Below, one piece after another: positions 8,992 through 23,566 of a DNA stretch of 64,000 nt. The DNA lies in assembly GCF_900103655.1 (NCBI RefSeq), contig NZ_FMXC01000002.1, positions 123,619-187,618 of the forward strand, written 5' to 3'. Position numbers and translations under genes: made by a program. This stretch comes from Lactobacillus kefiranofaciens. GTDB lineage: Bacteria; Bacillota; Bacilli; Lactobacillales; Lactobacillaceae. Within the stretch, counting starts at the first letter, position 1. Each line of letters begins with the position of its first letter. The notes under the pieces were generated by a model. That model was not told the DNA's origin. It saw only the letters and a program-made list of their open reading frames with translations, and did not search any database.

Positions 8992-11900
8992 CTATTTTTG
9001 TTTAGCTTTGTCTTTTTCCTTCATTTGCTTTTCAATATCGGCAATTGAGTAAACTGAATCTGGTTTCTTAACATCTGATTCAGGTTCCATATTGCGATAT
9101 ACAGGCATACCAGTACCAGCTGGAATAATCTTACCAATAATAACGTTTTCCTTAAGACCAAGAAGTGGGTCATTCTTGCCTCTAATTGAAGCATCAGTAA
9201 GAACACGCGTAGTTTCCTGGAATGAAGCAGCTGATAAGAAACTGTTAGTTTCCAAAGCAGCTTTAGTAATACCCAAGATAACACTTTGAGCAGTTGCTGG
9301 AATACCACCAGAAATGATAACTTCCTTGTTACGATCTCTGAATTGGCCAATATCCATAACCTCACCTGGCAGAATATCGGTTTCACCTGGGTCAAGGACA
9401 CGAACCTTTTGCAACATTTGACGAGTCAATACTTCCACGTGTTTGTCGGCAATATCTACACCCTGCATTCTGTAGGCCTTTTGTACTTCAGCCAAGATGT
9501 ATTCTTCAGTGGTCAAAGTATCAGTTACTTGGATCAATTCCTTAGGGTCAACAGAACCAAGAGTTAGCTTATCACCACGGTGAACGTAATCACCCTCAGC
9601 TACAGCAACTGAAGCAGTATATGGAACACTATAGCTTCTAGTATCAATCTTGCCCTTAACAGTAATTTCACGAGTATGTTCTGCTGGGTTTTCTTGAATT
9701 GAATCAATTACACCATCTACTTCAGAAATGGTTGCACGACCCTTAGGGTTACGTGCTTCGAACAATTCTTGAACACGAGGCAAACCTTGAGTAATATCTT
9801 CAGCACCGGCAACACCACCGTTGTGGAAAGTTCTCAAAGTAAGCTGAGTACCAGGTTCACCAATTGATTGTGCAGCAACAGTACCAACTGCTTCACCGAC
9901 TTCAACTTCTTCACCAGTAGCCAAGTTCATACCATAACACTTACGACATACACCATGTGGAGTATCACAGGTAAGGATTGAACGAATCTTAACGTGGGTT
10001 ACGCCAGCATCACAAATCTTGTGAGCCATCTTTTCGTCCATCATGACATCCTTGCCAACGATAGCCTCACCAGTTTCTGGATCCTTAACAGTTTCAGCGG
10101 TGAAACGACCAAGCAAACGATCAAATAATGGTTCGATCATTTCGTCGCCTTCCATGATGGCGCTAACTGTAATACCAAGGTCGGTACCACAATCATCATC
10201 ACGAATAATGACATCCTGAGCAACATCAACCAAACGACGAGTCAAATAACCTGACTGAGCGGTCTTCAAAGCAGTATCAGTCATACCCTTACGAGCACCG
10301 TGAGTGGACATGAATAATTCTAGTACTGACAAGCCTTCCTTGAAGTTTGAGGTAACAGGAATTTCAAACAAACCGCCGTTAGGAGTAGCCATCAAACCAC
10401 GCATACCAGCTAACTGAGTAAAGTTAGAAATGTTACCACGGGCACCTGAGTCGGCCATGATTGAAATTGGGTTACGTGGAGCGTGAATTTGAGCAATTTC
10501 ATTTTGGATTTCATCCTTACATGCATTCCAAATGCTAATTACTCGATCGTGACGTTCTTGTTCAGTAATCAAACCACGTCTAAATTGCTTAGAAACAACG
10601 TCAACTTGCTTACGGGCTTTAGCTACCTTTTCATCTTTGTCTTGAATTTCAGGAACGTCAGTCATACCAATGGTAATACCTGAAGTAGTTGAACTAGTGT
10701 AACCTAACTTCTTTAAGTCATCAAGGTATTCTGAAGTTCTTTGAACCTTATAGTACTTACAGATAGTAGCAATAGAATCTGACAAGAAGCTACCCTTGAA
10801 TGGAGTAGCGATTAAATCATCACCGATTTGATCAATCTTTTCGTGAATATCTTCGCCTTCACCCAAGAAGTACTTAGCAGCTAATGGGTTATTCAAGTTT
10901 TCTTCAGTTGGTTCGTTGATGTAGAAGTAGTCATCTGGGAACAATTGGTTGAACACAATCTTACCGTAAGTAGTAATGAAAATGCCGTGTTCATGTCCCT
11001 TAGGCCATGGCTTCTTAGGCATAGCATCTGCTGACATACCAATAATAGTATGGTAGTGAATATCGCCATTTGCATATGCTACAGCAGCTTCAGCTGGTGA
11101 ACTGAAGATCATGCCTTCGCCTTCACGACCGCGTTCAGCTTGTGTTAACCAATAGTTACCTAAAACGATATCCTGTGATGGAGTAACGATAGGCTTACCA
11201 TCCTTAGGAGCCAAAATATGGTGAGCAGCTAACATTAACAAACGTGATTCAGCAACAGCTTCGTCTGAAAGTGGAACGTGAATGGCCATCTGGTCACCAT
11301 CGAAGTCGGCGTTGTAGGCTTCACAAGCTAATGGGTGAAGTCTGATTGACTTACCTGGTACCAAAATTGGTTCAAAAGCCTGAATACTCAAACGGTGAAG
11401 AGTAGGCGCACGGTTCAAAAGAACTGGACGTTCCTTGATTACGTCTTCAAGTACATCCCAAATATCATCGTCTTCACGATCAATCTTGCGCTTAGCATTC
11501 TTAATATTAGAAGCAATTCCACGCTTAACTAATTCGTGCATTACGAATGGCTTAAATAATTCCAAAGCCATTGGACGAGGAACACCACATTGATAGAACT
11601 TCAATTTTGGTGAAACATCGATAACTGAACGACCTGAGTAGTCAACACGCTTACCAAGTAAGTTTTGACGGAAACGACCTTGCTTACCTTTAAGCATGTG
11701 TGACAATGACTTAAGTGGACGGTTACCTGGTCCAACAACTGGACGGCCACGACGACCGTTATCGATCAAAGCATCAACAGCTTCTTGAAGCATACGTTTT
11801 TCGTTTTGAACGATGATGCTTGGAGCGTTTAAATCAAGCAATCTCTTTAAACGATTATTACGGTTAATAACTCGTCTGTACAAATCGTTTAAGTCAGAGG

Positions 11901-12651
11901 TAGCAAAACGACCACCTTCAAGTTGAACCATTGGACGAAGGTCTGGTGGAATAACTGGGACAGCATCCATGACCATCCATTCAGGCTTGTTGCCTGAGTT
12001 CTTAAATGCGTCCAAAATATCCAAACGTCTAATTGCACGAGTACGCTTTTGACCAGTTGCAGTTTGAAGTTCTTTCTTCAAATCCTTAACTTCTTTGTTA
12101 AGGTCAACCTTCTTAAGCAATTCACGAATAGCTTCGGCACCCATCTTAGCTTCAAAACGGTTGCCGTATTTAGCCTTTTGTTCACGATATTCTGCTTCAG
12201 TCAGTAATTGTTTAGGTTCAAGATCAGTATCACCTGGATCAATTACGATATATGCAGCAAAGTAGATAACTTCTTCAAGCAATCTTGGAGAAATATCCAA
12301 GACTAAACCCATACGTGATGGAATACCCTTAAAATACCAAATGTGAGTTACAGGAGCAGCCAATTCAATGTGACCCATCCGTTCTCTTCTTACCTTAGAA
12401 GAGGTAACTTCAACGCCACAACGGTCACAAACGATGCCACGATATCTAACACCCTTGTACTTACCACAAGCACATGACCAGTCTTTAGTTGGTCCAAAGA
12501 TTCTTTCATCAAACAGACCATCTTTTTCAGGCTTTAAAGTACGATAGTTGATGGTTTCTGGCTTCTTAACTTCACCATATGACCAGCTTCTGATCTTGTT
12601 AGGTGATGCAAGACCAATTTGCATACTTTCAAATTTATTTACGTCGATCAA
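8992..12651 (-). CDS. rpoC: RNA polymerase beta' subunit
   Basis: This catalytic subunit of RNA polymerase is 1219 residues long, normal for Firmicutes. The N-terminal zinc site (CACGKYKG...CDRCG, about residues 60-78), the Mg-binding NADFDGDQM motif (about residue 450) and the second zinc cluster ([15 protein letters not shown]) are intact. It follows rpoB by 15 bases and is co-transcribed with it from the promoter at 16486-16514. Confidence 0.99.
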   Translation of the reverse strand: MIDVNKFESMQIGLASPNKIRSWSYGEVKKPETINYRTLKPEKDGLFDERIFGPTKDWSCACGKYKGVRYRGIVCDRCGVEVTSSKVRRERMGHIELAAPVTHIWYFKGIPSRMGLVLDISPRLLEEVIYFAAYIVIDPGDTDLEPKQLLTEAEYREQKAKYGNRFEAKMGAEAIRELLKKVDLNKEVKDLKKELQTATGQKRTRAIRRLDILDAFKNSGNKPEWMVMDAVPVIPPDLRPMVQLEGGRFATSDLNDLYRRVINRNNRLKRLLDLNAPSIIVQNEKRMLQEAVDALIDNGRRGRPVVGPGNRPLKSLSHMLKGKQGRFRQNLLGKRVDYSGRSVIDVSPKLKFYQCGVPRPMALELFKPFVMHELVKRGIASNIKNAKRKIDREDDDIWDVLEDVIKERPVLLNRAPTLHRLSIQAFEPILVPGKSIRLHPLACEAYNADFDGDQMAIHVPLSDEAVAESRLLMLAAHHILAPKDGKPIVTPSQDIVLGNYWLTQAERGREGEGMIFSSPAEAAVAYANGDIHYHTIIGMSADAMPKKPWPKGHEHGIFITTYGKIVFNQLFPDDYFYINEPTEENLNNPLAAKYFLGEGEDIHEKIDQIGDDLIATPFKGSFLSDSIATICKYYKVQRTSEYLDDLKKLGYTSSTTSGITIGMTDVPEIQDKDEKVAKARKQVDVVSKQFRRGLITEQERHDRVISIWNACKDEIQNEIAQIHAPRNPISIMADSGARGNISNFTQLAGMRGLMATPNGGLFEIPVTSNFKEGLSVLELFMSTHGARKGMTDTALKTAQSGYLTRRLVDVAQDVIIRDDDCGTDLGITVSAIMEGDEMIEPLFDRLLGRFTAETVKDPETGEAIVGKDVMMDEKMAHKICDAGVTHVKIRSILTCDTPHGVCRKCYGMNLATGEEVEVGEAVGTVAAQSIGEPGTQLTLRTFHNGGVAGAEDITQGLPRVQELFEARNPKGRATISEVDGVIDSIQENPAEHTREITVKGKIDTRSYSVPYTASVAVAEGDYVHRGDKLTLGSVDPKELIQVTDTLTTEEYILAEVQKAYRMQGVDIADKHVEVLTRQMLQKVRVLDPGETDILPGEVMDIGQFRDRNKEVIISGGIPATAQSVILGITKAALETNSFLSAASFQETTRVLTDASIRGKNDPLLGLKENVIIGKIIPAGTGMPVYRNMEPESDVKKPDSVYSIADIEKQMKEKDKAKQK

Positions 12652-12666
12652 AAGTTTAACCTCCTA

Positions 12667-15600
12667 CTATTTAGAAACTTTTCCGTCAGATTCATCTGCA
12701 GGAGCTACTGGCTTATCTGCAGTTTCTTTATCATCTTTTTTATCTTCTGATTTTCCAGTTTCTTCGGCTAACTTCTTCTTTTCTTGTTCTTCTGCCATGC
12801 GTGATAAAGAATCAATATTCAAGTGTTCATTTGAATCTTCATCCATATCACGAAGTTCAATTTCTTTATGGTTTATATCAAGAACACGAATATCCAAACC
12901 TAATGATTGAAGTTCATTAACAAGAACACGGAATGATTCTGGAACACCTGGCTTTGGAATTCTTTCGCCCTTAACAATAGCCTCGTATGCCTTTACACGA
13001 CCAACAACGTCATCTGACTTGTAAGTTAAAATTTCTTGCAATGTGTAAGCAGCACCATAAGCTTCAAGAGCCCAAACTTCCATTTCACCAAAACGCTGAC
13101 CACCAAACTGAGCTTTACCACCTAAAGGCTGTTGAGTAACCAATGAGTAAGGCCCAATTGAACGAGCATGGATCTTATCATCAACCATGTGAGTAAGTTT
13201 CAAGTAGTGCATAACACCAACTGATACACGGTTGTGGAATGGCTCACCGCTACGGCCATCGTAGATAACAGTTTTACCATCTTTATCTACGCCGGCTTGA
13301 CGAACTGTGTCCCAAACATCATCTTCACTAGCACCATCAAATACTGGAGTTGCTACGTGAATACCCAATTGACGAGCAGCTGCACCTAAGTGCAATTCAA
13401 GAAGCTGTCCAATGTTCATACGTGATGGAACACCCATTGGGTTCAAACAAATATCTACTGGAGTACCATCTGGCAAGTATGGCATATCTTCTTCAGGAAC
13501 AACGGCAGCAACCGTACCCTTGTTACCGTGACGACCAGACATCTTGTCCCCAACTTGAATCTTTCTCTTTTGCGCAATGTAGACACGAACCATGGTGTTG
13601 ACACCTGGTGAAAGTTCATCGCCGGCTTCACGAGTATAAACCTTAACGTCTTGAACGATACCGCCACCACCGTGTGGTACACGAAGTGAAGTATCACGAA
13701 CTTCACGAGCTTTTTCACCAAAGATAGCGTGAAGCAATCTTTCTTCAGCAGATAATTCGGTTACACCCTTAGGAGTTACCTTACCTACCAAAATATCACC
13801 GTCATGAACTTCGGCACCGATACGAACAACACCATCAGCGTCAAGGTCCTTCAAAGCATCATCACCAATGTTAGGAAGTTCACGGGTAATTTCTTCAGGA
13901 CCAAGCTTGGTATCACGTGCTTCTGATTCGTAGTCTTCAATACTGATTGAGGTGTAAACGTCATCCTTAACCAGACGTTCTGAAAGCATGATGGCATCTT
14001 CGTAGTTGTACATGTTCCAAGTCATGAAAGCAATGAGTGGGTTTTGACCCAATGCAAGTTCACCATGATCCATAGTTGGACCATTGGCAATTACATCGCT
14101 TACGTCAACATGGTCACCTAATTTAACGTTAGGAGTTTGGTTGTATGACTTAGAGTTGTTTGAACGACGGTAATTTTCAAGTACGTACTTGTCTAAAGTG
14201 CCATCTTCACGTCTGACACGGATTTCGTTAGCATCAACGTATTCAACAGTACCAGCAGCCTTAGCAATTAATGCAGCACCTGAATCGTGAGCAGCACGAT
14301 ATTCCATACCAGTACCAACAAGTGAGCCGTGTGGATTAATCAAAGGAGCAGCCTGACGTTGCTGGTTGGCACCCATCAAGGCACGGTTAGAGTCATCGTT
14401 TTCAAGGAATGGGATACATGCTGAAGCAACAGAAACAACCTGCTTAGGAATAACGTCCATGTAGTCAATCTTATCTGGAGTAACTTCGACGTTGTCTTCC
14501 TTTTGACGAGCTAAAATCAAATCACTCTTAAATGAACCATCATCGTTCAAAGGAGTGTTAGCACCGGCAATGATGTAGTTATCTTCTTCGTCAGCAGTCA
14601 AGTAGTCGATCTTATCGGTAACCTTGTGGGTCTTCCAAGATACACGACGGTATGGAGTTTCGATGAAACCATACTTGTTAATGATTGCGTATGAAGCAAG
14701 AGAGCTGATCAAACCAATGTTAGGACCTTCTGGCGTTTCAATAGGACATAAACGACCGTAGTGAGTATAGTGAACGTCACGAACTTCATATCCGGCACGG
14801 TCACGAGTCAAACCACCAGGCCCTAAGGCTGACATACGACGCTTGTGAGTCAATTCACCCAATGAGTTGTGTTGGTCCATGAACTGTGAAAGTTGTGAGG
14901 AACCGAAGAATTCCTTGATACTTGCAACAATTGGACGAATGTTGATCAATTGTTGTGGAGTAACAGTTGATGGATCTTGGATTGACATTCTTTCGCGAAC
15001 AACACGTTCCATTCTTGCCAAACCAATTCTGAATTGGTTTTGAAGAAGTTCACCAACACGACGAATACGACGGTTACCTAAGTGGTCGATATCATCAGTA
15101 GTACCGATGCTGTCTTGCAAAGCAAAGAAGTAATTGATTGAAGCTAAAACATCAGCTGGAGTTAAATGCTTAACATCTGCGGCAATATGACCGTTAGACA
15201 TTAACTTAACTTCACGTTCAGGATCAACCTTTGAGTAGACCTTAATTTCTTGAACTGTAATAGGATCTGGTAATACGCCTTCCTTTGAAGGTTGGTAAGT
15301 TACCATCTTGAAGTCATCGCGATCAAGGTATGGAGCCAATTTATCCATTACTTCGTGAGTAACTACAGTGTCCTTCTTAGCGATGATTTCACCAGTGTCA
15401 GGATCTGCTAAAGTTTCTGCTAAAGTTTGACCGTATAAACGGTTCTTAAGTGATAGCTTCTTATTGATCTTGTAACGACCAACAGGAGCTAAATCATAAC
15501 GACGTGGGTCAAAGAATCTAGCATATAAAAGTGAACGTGATGAATCAGTCGTCTTTGGTTCACCTGGACGAAGTCTTTCATAAATATCCTTTAAAGCTTC

Positions 15601-16308
15601 AGCGACACGTGAGTCTGCTGGGTTCTTATGAACATCTTTGTCCAAAGTAAATTGCAAGGTATCGGTTTGACCAAACATGTCAAGGATGTCACTGTCAGAA
15701 CCAATTCCCATAGCTCTAATCAATACAGTAAGTGGCAACTTACGAGTACGGTCAATACGAACGTAAGATACATTCTTAGCATCAGTTTCGTATTCAAGCC
15801 AAGCACCACGGTTAGGAATAACTGTAGTACCAAAGATTTGACGACCATTCTTGTCATAATCGCCAGTGTAATATACACCTGGAGATCTTACCAATTGTGA
15901 AACGATAACTCTTTCGGCACCGTTAACAATAAATGAACCTGATTCGGTCATTAATGGCAAATCGCCAAAGAATACATCCTGGGTCTTAATTTCACCAGTT
16001 TCTTGGTTAGTCAACTTCAAAGTAACGTGCATTGGTGCGGCATAAGTTGCATCATGATTACGAGCTTCATCAACGGTGTACTTTGGCTTTTGCAATTTAT
16101 AGCCAACGTATTCTAATGAAAGCTTACCTGAGAAGTCACTGATTGGCATAATGTCGTCGAAGACTTCTTTAATGCCTTTATCAAGAAACCACTTATATGA
16201 TTCGGTTTGTACATCGGTTAAGTTAGGTAACTTCAATACTTCCTTAATGCGGGAGAAGCTACGTCTGGTACGATGTTTACCGTAGTTCACTACGTGTCCA
16301 TTTAACAA
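12667..16308 (-). CDS. rpoB: RNA polymerase beta subunit
   Basis: The beta subunit has 1213 residues. The rifampicin-pocket region ([22 protein letters not shown] then [12 protein letters not shown]) is wild-type in appearance. The C terminus ends in a low-complexity Lys/Glu/Asp-rich tail (about residues 1165-1213). Translation starts at TTG (16308), supported by the SD AGAAAGGA. It is preceded by a long structured leader containing an intrinsic terminator, a feature known in lactic acid bacteria as the Lacto-rpoB element. Confidence 0.99.
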   Translation of the reverse strand: MLNGHVVNYGKHRTRRSFSRIKEVLKLPNLTDVQTESYKWFLDKGIKEVFDDIMPISDFSGKLSLEYVGYKLQKPKYTVDEARNHDATYAAPMHVTLKLTNQETGEIKTQDVFFGDLPLMTESGSFIVNGAERVIVSQLVRSPGVYYTGDYDKNGRQIFGTTVIPNRGAWLEYETDAKNVSYVRIDRTRKLPLTVLIRAMGIGSDSDILDMFGQTDTLQFTLDKDVHKNPADSRVAEALKDIYERLRPGEPKTTDSSRSLLYARFFDPRRYDLAPVGRYKINKKLSLKNRLYGQTLAETLADPDTGEIIAKKDTVVTHEVMDKLAPYLDRDDFKMVTYQPSKEGVLPDPITVQEIKVYSKVDPEREVKLMSNGHIAADVKHLTPADVLASINYFFALQDSIGTTDDIDHLGNRRIRRVGELLQNQFRIGLARMERVVRERMSIQDPSTVTPQQLINIRPIVASIKEFFGSSQLSQFMDQHNSLGELTHKRRMSALGPGGLTRDRAGYEVRDVHYTHYGRLCPIETPEGPNIGLISSLASYAIINKYGFIETPYRRVSWKTHKVTDKIDYLTADEEDNYIIAGANTPLNDDGSFKSDLILARQKEDNVEVTPDKIDYMDVIPKQVVSVASACIPFLENDDSNRALMGANQQRQAAPLINPHGSLVGTGMEYRAAHDSGAALIAKAAGTVEYVDANEIRVRREDGTLDKYVLENYRRSNNSKSYNQTPNVKLGDHVDVSDVIANGPTMDHGELALGQNPLIAFMTWNMYNYEDAIMLSERLVKDDVYTSISIEDYESEARDTKLGPEEITRELPNIGDDALKDLDADGVVRIGAEVHDGDILVGKVTPKGVTELSAEERLLHAIFGEKAREVRDTSLRVPHGGGGIVQDVKVYTREAGDELSPGVNTMVRVYIAQKRKIQVGDKMSGRHGNKGTVAAVVPEEDMPYLPDGTPVDICLNPMGVPSRMNIGQLLELHLGAAARQLGIHVATPVFDGASEDDVWDTVRQAGVDKDGKTVIYDGRSGEPFHNRVSVGVMHYLKLTHMVDDKIHARSIGPYSLVTQQPLGGKAQFGGQRFGEMEVWALEAYGAAYTLQEILTYKSDDVVGRVKAYEAIVKGERIPKPGVPESFRVLVNELQSLGLDIRVLDINHKEIELRDMDEDSNEHLNIDSLSRMAEEQEKKKLAEETGKSEDKKDDKETADKPVAPADESDGKVSK

Positions 16309-16309
16309 G

Positions 16310-16480
16310 GAAAAACATCCTTTCTGTCTAAGAAAGCAAATATTACATTTCTGTTACAAATTCAAAAAACTGCAATTTTAGGCATAAAAAAGACAAAAAC
16401 AACGAATTGTCGTTTTTGCCCTTATCATTTTGCTGGACAATAGATCAGCAAAATCCTGAATCTCAGTCTTTTTAAATCAT
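16310..16480 (-). ncRNA. rpoB 5' leader, probable Lacto-rpoB motif
   Basis: Lactobacillales carry a conserved RNA structure in the 5' UTR of rpoB (Lacto-rpoB motif), thought to take part in feedback control. Here the leader of about 170 bases contains a perfect 9-bp hairpin at 16427-16454. Directly after it comes an intrinsic terminator at 16392-16420. Assignment to the named motif rests on gene context and the presence of structure; I could not run a covariance-model search. Confidence 0.65.
16386..16420 (-). terminator. Intrinsic terminator inside the rpoB leader
   Basis: Reading the minus strand, a 12-bp stem (16392-16420, five-base loop) is followed by six U (16386-16391). It lies about 75 bases before the rpoB start and downstream of the rpoB promoter. 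It can therefore attenuate rpoBC, and it also catches transcripts from clpC, for which no other terminator is visible. Confidence 0.8.
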
Positions 16481-16485
16481 CAAAA

Positions 16486-16514
16486 AGTATATGCTATTTT
16501 TTTAAGTTTGTCAA
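16486..16514 (-). promoter_or_regulatory. Strong sigma-A promoter of rpoBC
   Basis: On the minus strand a consensus TTGACA (16509-16514) is followed after exactly 17 bases by TATACT (16486-16491). It begins 17 bases past the clpC stop codon. Confidence 0.88.
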
Positions 16515-16530
16515 GGCTAAATGCCTGATA

Positions 16531-19017
16531 TCACTTGACTTTTGCAACTTCTTTTTTTGCATTAACTACTTCAAATTTTAAATGACCCTGATGACTGCCG
16601 ATCTTTAACGTATCACCATCTTTAATTTCACCAGTAATCAGCATTTCTGCTACCTTATCTTCGATATCGTTTTGAATAGCCCTTCTAAGTGGACGAGCAC
16701 CATTTTCTGGATCATAGCCATCTTTGACAATTTTATCCAAAGCAGCACGTGATAACTTAAGCGTAACGCCTTTCTTTTGTAAACGTACCACCAATTTATG
16801 CGTAAGCAGAGTAACAATTTCGCGCAATTGCTTTTTGGTTAATTCATTAAAGACAATTGTCTCATCGATTCGGTTCAAAAATTCTGGACGGAAGAATTGC
16901 TTGATCGCTTGCTCTACCTTGGCTTGACGAGCCTTAGCTTGATCAATTTTGTCTGCATTAAAACCAACAGCATTGCTATCAAACAGAGAACGTGAACCTA
17001 AGTTAGAAGTCATAATAATAATTGTATTTCTAAAATCAACTTTTCTGCCCTTAGAATCAGTTAAAAATCCTTCATCAAGAACTTGCAAGAGTAAGTTAAA
17101 GACATCTGGATGAGCTTTTTCTACTTCATCAAGCAAAACAACTGAATATGGATGGCGACGTACTTGCTCCGACAACTGGCCGCCCTCTTCATAACCAACG
17201 TAGCCAGGAGCTGAGCCAATCAACTTGCTGGAAGCAATTTGATCCATATATTCCGACATATCAAGTCGGATCAAATTATCTTCTGAGCCAAACATTGTAG
17301 CTGCAACGGATTTAGCTAACTCAGTCTTACCAACACCGGTTGAGCCTAAGAAAAGGAATGAACCAATTGGACGACGTTCATCCTTAATACCACTTCTGCT
17401 ACGGCGAATAGCACGAGCAACAGCTGAAACGGCCTTATCCTGACCGATAACTCGCTTATGTAAAATGCCTTCCAAGTTAGCTAATTGCTTACTCTCATTA
17501 CGCTTCATTTGAGTAACCGGCACGCCGGTCCAATCAGAAACCACCTTTGCAATATCTTCTGGTTCAACCACCGCATTAGCACTGGCCTTATCATGCAAGT
17601 TATCAATCATTTTTTCTCGACGTACTTGCAAATTGTTCTGCGTGTCTTGAAGTTCAGCCGCCTTAACAAAGTTCTGACTAGCTGCGGCTTCATTCTTTTC
17701 AGTGATCAATTTTTTAATCTTGTCATCAATCTGAATCAGCTTATTATCGGAACCGACGTTGTTGCGAATCTTCACTGCGGCGCTGGCTTCATCAACCAAA
17801 TCGATCGCCTTATCTGGTAAAAAGCGATCCGAAATATAGCGACTAGATAAATCAACCGCATCTTCCAAACTAGCCTCAGAAATTGTAACCCAGTGGAATT
17901 TTTCATACTTAGGCTTTAGCCCTTGCAAAATTGCTAGAGCCTCTTTTCTAGAAGGCTCATTTAAGCGTACTTGTTGAAAACGACGTGCTAAAGCTTGATC
18001 TTTTTCAATATATTTTTGATACTCATCAAAGGTCGTTGCACCAATCATTTGAATATCACCACGTGCTAATGACGGCTTCAAAATATTGGAAGCATCAATT
18101 GCTCCTTCAGCGCCACCAGCGCCAATCAAAGTATGCATTTCGTCAACAAAAAGAATTACCTTACCATCTTTGGCAATTTCATCCAGAATTTTCTTCATTC
18201 TGTCTTCAAACTCGCCACGGTATTTAGTCCCTGCGACCAAATTACCCATGTTCAAGGCCATAACTCGCTTATTAAGCAAATCTTCCGGAACTCTTTTGTT
18301 AACAATCTCAGTTGCAATCGCCTCAGCTACAGCAGTCTTACCAACACCAGGTTCACCTACCAGAACAGGATTATTTTTAGTACGACGCGATAAAATCTGA
18401 ATAACTCGTTTAATTTCCTTCTGACGACCAATTACCGGATCAATGTTGCCTTCACGACTACGTTGATTCAAATTAACCGCAACTTTATCCAAAGTTGGTG
18501 TCGTACTGTTCTTCTGCTTCTTTTGATTCACATCAGTATTACCATTGCCACCAAGCCAATTAGCAGAATCGCCAAAATCTTGCTCTTGCTGCAAACTATC
18601 CATCGCATCTTGACGTAAACGACTAATGTCTACATTTAGATTCTTAAGAATCATAGCCGACAAAACCTGTTCACTAGCTGTTATTCCTAACAAAACATGA
18701 TTGGTTTGGATTTCCTTAAAGCCATCTTGATCAGCTTGTCTCTTGGCATAATCTAATGCCAAACTTAACCGAGGAGACATTTCCATATAACTTGTCTTAG
18801 CGGCAGAGCCATAACCAGTGTATCGTTCAATTTCTTCACGTACAGCGGTTGGAGTTAGCCCCCATGAACGCAAGATTTTACCTGCCTTACCCTCAGTTTC
18901 AATCACTAAGGCCAATAAAACATGTTCTGTTCCAATTAAGCGATGATGGAAATTTTGTGCTTGTTCTCGTGCGATTTTCAATGCTTGATTTACGCTTTTA
19001 CTATATGAGTTTTCCAT
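16531..19017 (-). CDS. clpC: ClpC-type AAA+ ATPase, Clp protease subunit
   Basis: This AAA+ unfoldase feeds proteins to ClpP in stress response and protein quality control. The 828-residue protein has two N-terminal Clp_N repeats (about 1-145), Walker A motifs at 221-228 and 558-565, and a UVR-type coiled segment at about 430-470. The ClpP-docking loop VGF lies at 684-686, confirming that it works with a protease rather than as a ClpB disaggregase. No CtsR-type tandem operator (GGTCAAA repeats) is visible in the 70 bases upstream, and no ctsR gene precedes it, unlike the classical ctsR-mcsAB-clpC operon. Confidence 0.96.
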   Translation of the reverse strand: MENSYSKSVNQALKIAREQAQNFHHRLIGTEHVLLALVIETEGKAGKILRSWGLTPTAVREEIERYTGYGSAAKTSYMEMSPRLSLALDYAKRQADQDGFKEIQTNHVLLGITASEQVLSAMILKNLNVDISRLRQDAMDSLQQEQDFGDSANWLGGNGNTDVNQKKQKNSTTPTLDKVAVNLNQRSREGNIDPVIGRQKEIKRVIQILSRRTKNNPVLVGEPGVGKTAVAEAIATEIVNKRVPEDLLNKRVMALNMGNLVAGTKYRGEFEDRMKKILDEIAKDGKVILFVDEMHTLIGAGGAEGAIDASNILKPSLARGDIQMIGATTFDEYQKYIEKDQALARRFQQVRLNEPSRKEALAILQGLKPKYEKFHWVTISEASLEDAVDLSSRYISDRFLPDKAIDLVDEASAAVKIRNNVGSDNKLIQIDDKIKKLITEKNEAAASQNFVKAAELQDTQNNLQVRREKMIDNLHDKASANAVVEPEDIAKVVSDWTGVPVTQMKRNESKQLANLEGILHKRVIGQDKAVSAVARAIRRSRSGIKDERRPIGSFLFLGSTGVGKTELAKSVAATMFGSEDNLIRLDMSEYMDQIASSKLIGSAPGYVGYEEGGQLSEQVRRHPYSVVLLDEVEKAHPDVFNLLLQVLDEGFLTDSKGRKVDFRNTIIIMTSNLGSRSLFDSNAVGFNADKIDQAKARQAKVEQAIKQFFRPEFLNRIDETIVFNELTKKQLREIVTLLTHKLVVRLQKKGVTLKLSRAALDKIVKDGYDPENGARPLRRAIQNDIEDKVAEMLITGEIKDGDTLKIGSHQGHLKFEVVNAKKEVAKVK

Positions 19018-19088
19018 ACAAACACCACCCTTTAAATACGCTATGGTATTTTACTTTTATTTTGTTAGTAAGTAAAATGATTTGTTTT

Positions 19089-19544
19089 TTAATTAAAAAT
19101 TGTATCTCCAATTTCAGTTAAGTACTTTTTATCTAATTCGTCAAAATTATGCAATTCAGTAGAGTCAAAATCAAATACACCCCATAATTGATTGTTCTTA
19201 AAAAGCGGCACCACAATTTCTGAATTAGAAGCACTATCACAGGCAATGTGACCTGCAAATTCATGTACATTAGGCACGATCTGTGTTTTTTCTTCAGCTG
19301 CTGCAGTGCCGCAGACACCTTTACCCATTTGAATATGAACACAGGCCGGCATCCCTTGAAACGGTCCTAAAATCAGCTCGCCATTTTCGTAGCGATAAAC
19401 CCCTGCAAAATTCACATTATGTAGTGAATTAAACAAAAGTGCAGACAGATTAGCAGTATTAGCAATCCAATCGGTTTCACCTGCAACTAATGCTTTAGCT
19501 TGACTAACTAACAATTCATATTCTTCCTTAGTAGCTGCTGACAT
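19089..19544 (-). CDS. msrC: Free methionine-(R)-sulfoxide reductase (GAF domain)
   Basis: This enzyme reduces free Met-R-sulfoxide and protects against oxidative stress. The 151-residue protein is a single GAF domain with the three cysteines of the fRMsr family at C68, C78 and C102. Their spacing (10 and 24) matches the characterised enzymes. The SD AGGGGA precedes the ATG, and a TATAAT box at 19574-19579 is a likely -10. It lies upstream of clpC with about 70 bases between them, so both could be stress-related neighbours, possibly with separate promoters. Confidence 0.9.
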   Translation of the reverse strand: MSAATKEEYELLVSQAKALVAGETDWIANTANLSALLFNSLHNVNFAGVYRYENGELILGPFQGMPACVHIQMGKGVCGTAAAEEKTQIVPNVHEFAGHIACDSASNSEIVVPLFKNNQLWGVFDFDSTELHNFDELDKKYLTEIGDTIFN

Positions 19545-19591
19545 ATATACATCCCCTATAGTTTTTGGGTTTCATTATAGCAAAAATAAAA

Positions 19592-19613
19592 AAGCTGTCC
19601 TAACAGACAGCTT
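19592..19613 (-). terminator. Terminator after tRNA-Pro
   Basis: AAGCTGTC (19592-19599) pairs with GACAGCTT (19606-19613), and the minus-strand side continues into a U-rich run. It ends the tRNA transcript just before the msrC promoter. Confidence 0.88.
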
Positions 19614-19619
19614 ACAATA

Positions 19620-19693
19620 TCGGGAAAACAAGATTTGAACTTGCGACCTCTGCGTCCCGAACGCAGCGCTCTACCAAACTGAGCCATTTCCCG
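19620..19693 (-). tRNA. tRNA-Pro (anticodon CGG)
   Basis: A 74-base cloverleaf is present: acceptor CGGGAAA/TTTCCCG, anticodon stem CTGCG/CGCAG with loop TTCGGGA giving CGG, and T-loop GTTCAAATC. The 3' CCA is not encoded. It begins only two bases after the U-tract of the terminator of the preceding tRNA-Gly. Confidence 0.93.
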
Positions 19694-19695
19694 TT

Positions 19696-19722
19696 AAAAA
19701 AAGACTCACCACTCGGTGAGCC
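19696..19722 (-). terminator. Intrinsic terminator between tRNA-Gly and tRNA-Pro
   Basis: On the minus strand an 8-bp stem (19703-19710 with 19715-19722, tetraloop at 19711-19714) is followed by seven U (19696-19702). It lies directly between the two tRNA genes. Confidence 0.85.
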
Positions 19723-19730
19723 TTTCATCT

Positions 19731-19805
19731 TGGAGCGGAAGACGGGATTCGAACCCGCGACCCCCACCATGGCAAGGTGATGTTCTACCACTGAACTACT
19801 TCCGC
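19731..19805 (-). tRNA. tRNA-Gly (anticodon GCC)
   Basis: A 75-base cloverleaf includes an encoded CCA (19731-19733). The acceptor is GCGGAAG/CTTCCGC, the anticodon loop TTGCCAT gives GCC, and the T-loop is GTTCGAATC. It is the upstream member of a two-tRNA cluster on the minus strand. Confidence 0.95.
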
Positions 19806-19897
19806 AACAACAAATATAATTATAGCAAATGCTCGCTCATTTGCAAGTGTTTTTTGTAAAAAATAGAAATATTGCTAATCATTTGTTGTTCCGTATC

Positions 19898-19940
19898 AAA
19901 AAAGCCTCATACCCATGCATAAGCACAGATATAAGACTTA
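19898..19940 (-). terminator. Probable terminator of lysS
   Basis: An imperfect stem with G-U pairs (AAGTCTTATA against TATGAGGCTT) is followed on the minus strand by six U. It lies about 20 bases past the lysS stop. Confidence 0.7.
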
Positions 19941-19955
19941 TTTTCTTAAATCAAA

Positions 19956-22548
<2,593 letters not shown>

Positions 22549-22625
22549 CAAATCATCCTTTCAAATACCCTACTATAATATCAAAAAAGCCCCGCAGGAC
22601 AAAGCCTTAGAGCCTCTTAGTTTAA

Positions 22626-23516
22626 TTAATAGTCTTTTTCATCATGTTTTTTAGCTAAAATAGCCTTTAATTCGTCTTCAGTGTAATTATATTTATTACC
22701 ACAGAAATTGCAAGTAAGCTCTGCGCCGTGATCTTGGTCAATCATTGCTTTTAATTCTGAGCTCTTTAAGGTTTCAAGAATGCCAGCATATTTTTCCTTA
22801 GAACAATCGCATTTGAATGCTACATCATCTTTTTCCAAAATCTTACAATCAGTACCTAGAATCTTACGCGCTAAATCTTCTGGAGTCATACCATCTAAGA
22901 ATGAACTAGAAAGAGCTGGCAGAGCCTTAATCCGTTTGATTGTTTCAGTAATTAAAGCATCACTAGCACCAGGCAAAGCTTGCAACATAAAACCACCTGC
23001 TTCACCAATCGAATTATTAGGATTGACAAAGACTGATAAGCCAACAGCTGACGGAATTTGTTCAGATTTAGTCAAATAGTAGGCAAAGTCTTCTGCAATT
23101 TCACCAGAAACAATTGGGACTTGACCAGTATAAGGCTGTTTTAAGCCTAAATCTTTGGTTACTTCTAGCCAACCTTGACCAACTGCCTTTTTTACATTGA
23201 TATGTCCATCTTTTTTAGGTGGTAAAGCAATATGGGGATTTTTCACATAACCTTTAACGCCTAAGTCGGCAGTAGCTGTGACAATAGTTGGACCCACTGG
23301 ACCGTTGCCTAATAGTCTAACCGTTAATTCTTCCTTATCAGTTAGTTCAGCTCCAGCTAATAAAAGGGAACCAACCAATGTACGGCCCAATACTGCAGCA
23401 GATGCTGACCAAAGATCATGTCTCTTTTGTGCTTCTCCTACTACACCCTTGGCTGTAATCGTAAGCAAGCGTAGATTTTTAGTTTTATCAATTGATTTTA
23501 CTAAATAGTCATTCAT
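22626..23516 (-). CDS. hslO: Redox-regulated chaperone Hsp33
   Basis: This holdase chaperone is activated by oxidation of its zinc-binding cysteines. The 296-residue protein starts MNDYLVKSIDK. The C-terminal zinc site CDC...CNFC is intact, with the usual spacing. The ATG at 23516 is chosen because the SD AAGGATAAAC lies immediately upstream; an in-frame extension to 23561 runs through the ftsH terminator and is unlikely. It lies just downstream of ftsH. Confidence 0.95.
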   Translation of the reverse strand: MNDYLVKSIDKTKNLRLLTITAKGVVGEAQKRHDLWSASAAVLGRTLVGSLLLAGAELTDKEELTVRLLGNGPVGPTIVTATADLGVKGYVKNPHIALPPKKDGHINVKKAVGQGWLEVTKDLGLKQPYTGQVPIVSGEIAEDFAYYLTKSEQIPSAVGLSVFVNPNNSIGEAGGFMLQALPGASDALITETIKRIKALPALSSSFLDGMTPEDLARKILGTDCKILEKDDVAFKCDCSKEKYAGILETLKSSELKAMIDQDHGAELTCNFCGNKYNYTEDELKAILAKKHDEKDY

Positions 23517-23531
23517 GTTTATCCTTCTCTC

Positions 23532-23560
23532 TAAAAAAATAGAGCCCTCTTCAGGCCCCA
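23532..23560 (-). terminator. Probable terminator of ftsH
   Basis: The minus strand shows a GC-rich stem with G-U pairs (GGGGCC against GGCTCT) followed by seven U. It starts a few bases after the ftsH stop and ends before the hslO SD. Confidence 0.65.
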
Positions 23561-23566
23561 TTTTTA

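Noticed and set aside
19018..19088. CtsR operator upstream of clpC
   Set aside because: No GGTCAAA tandem heptads are present on either strand.
23517..23561. Longer N terminus of Hsp33 starting at 23561
   Set aside because: The extension runs through the ftsH terminator, and the SD precedes the ATG at 23516.
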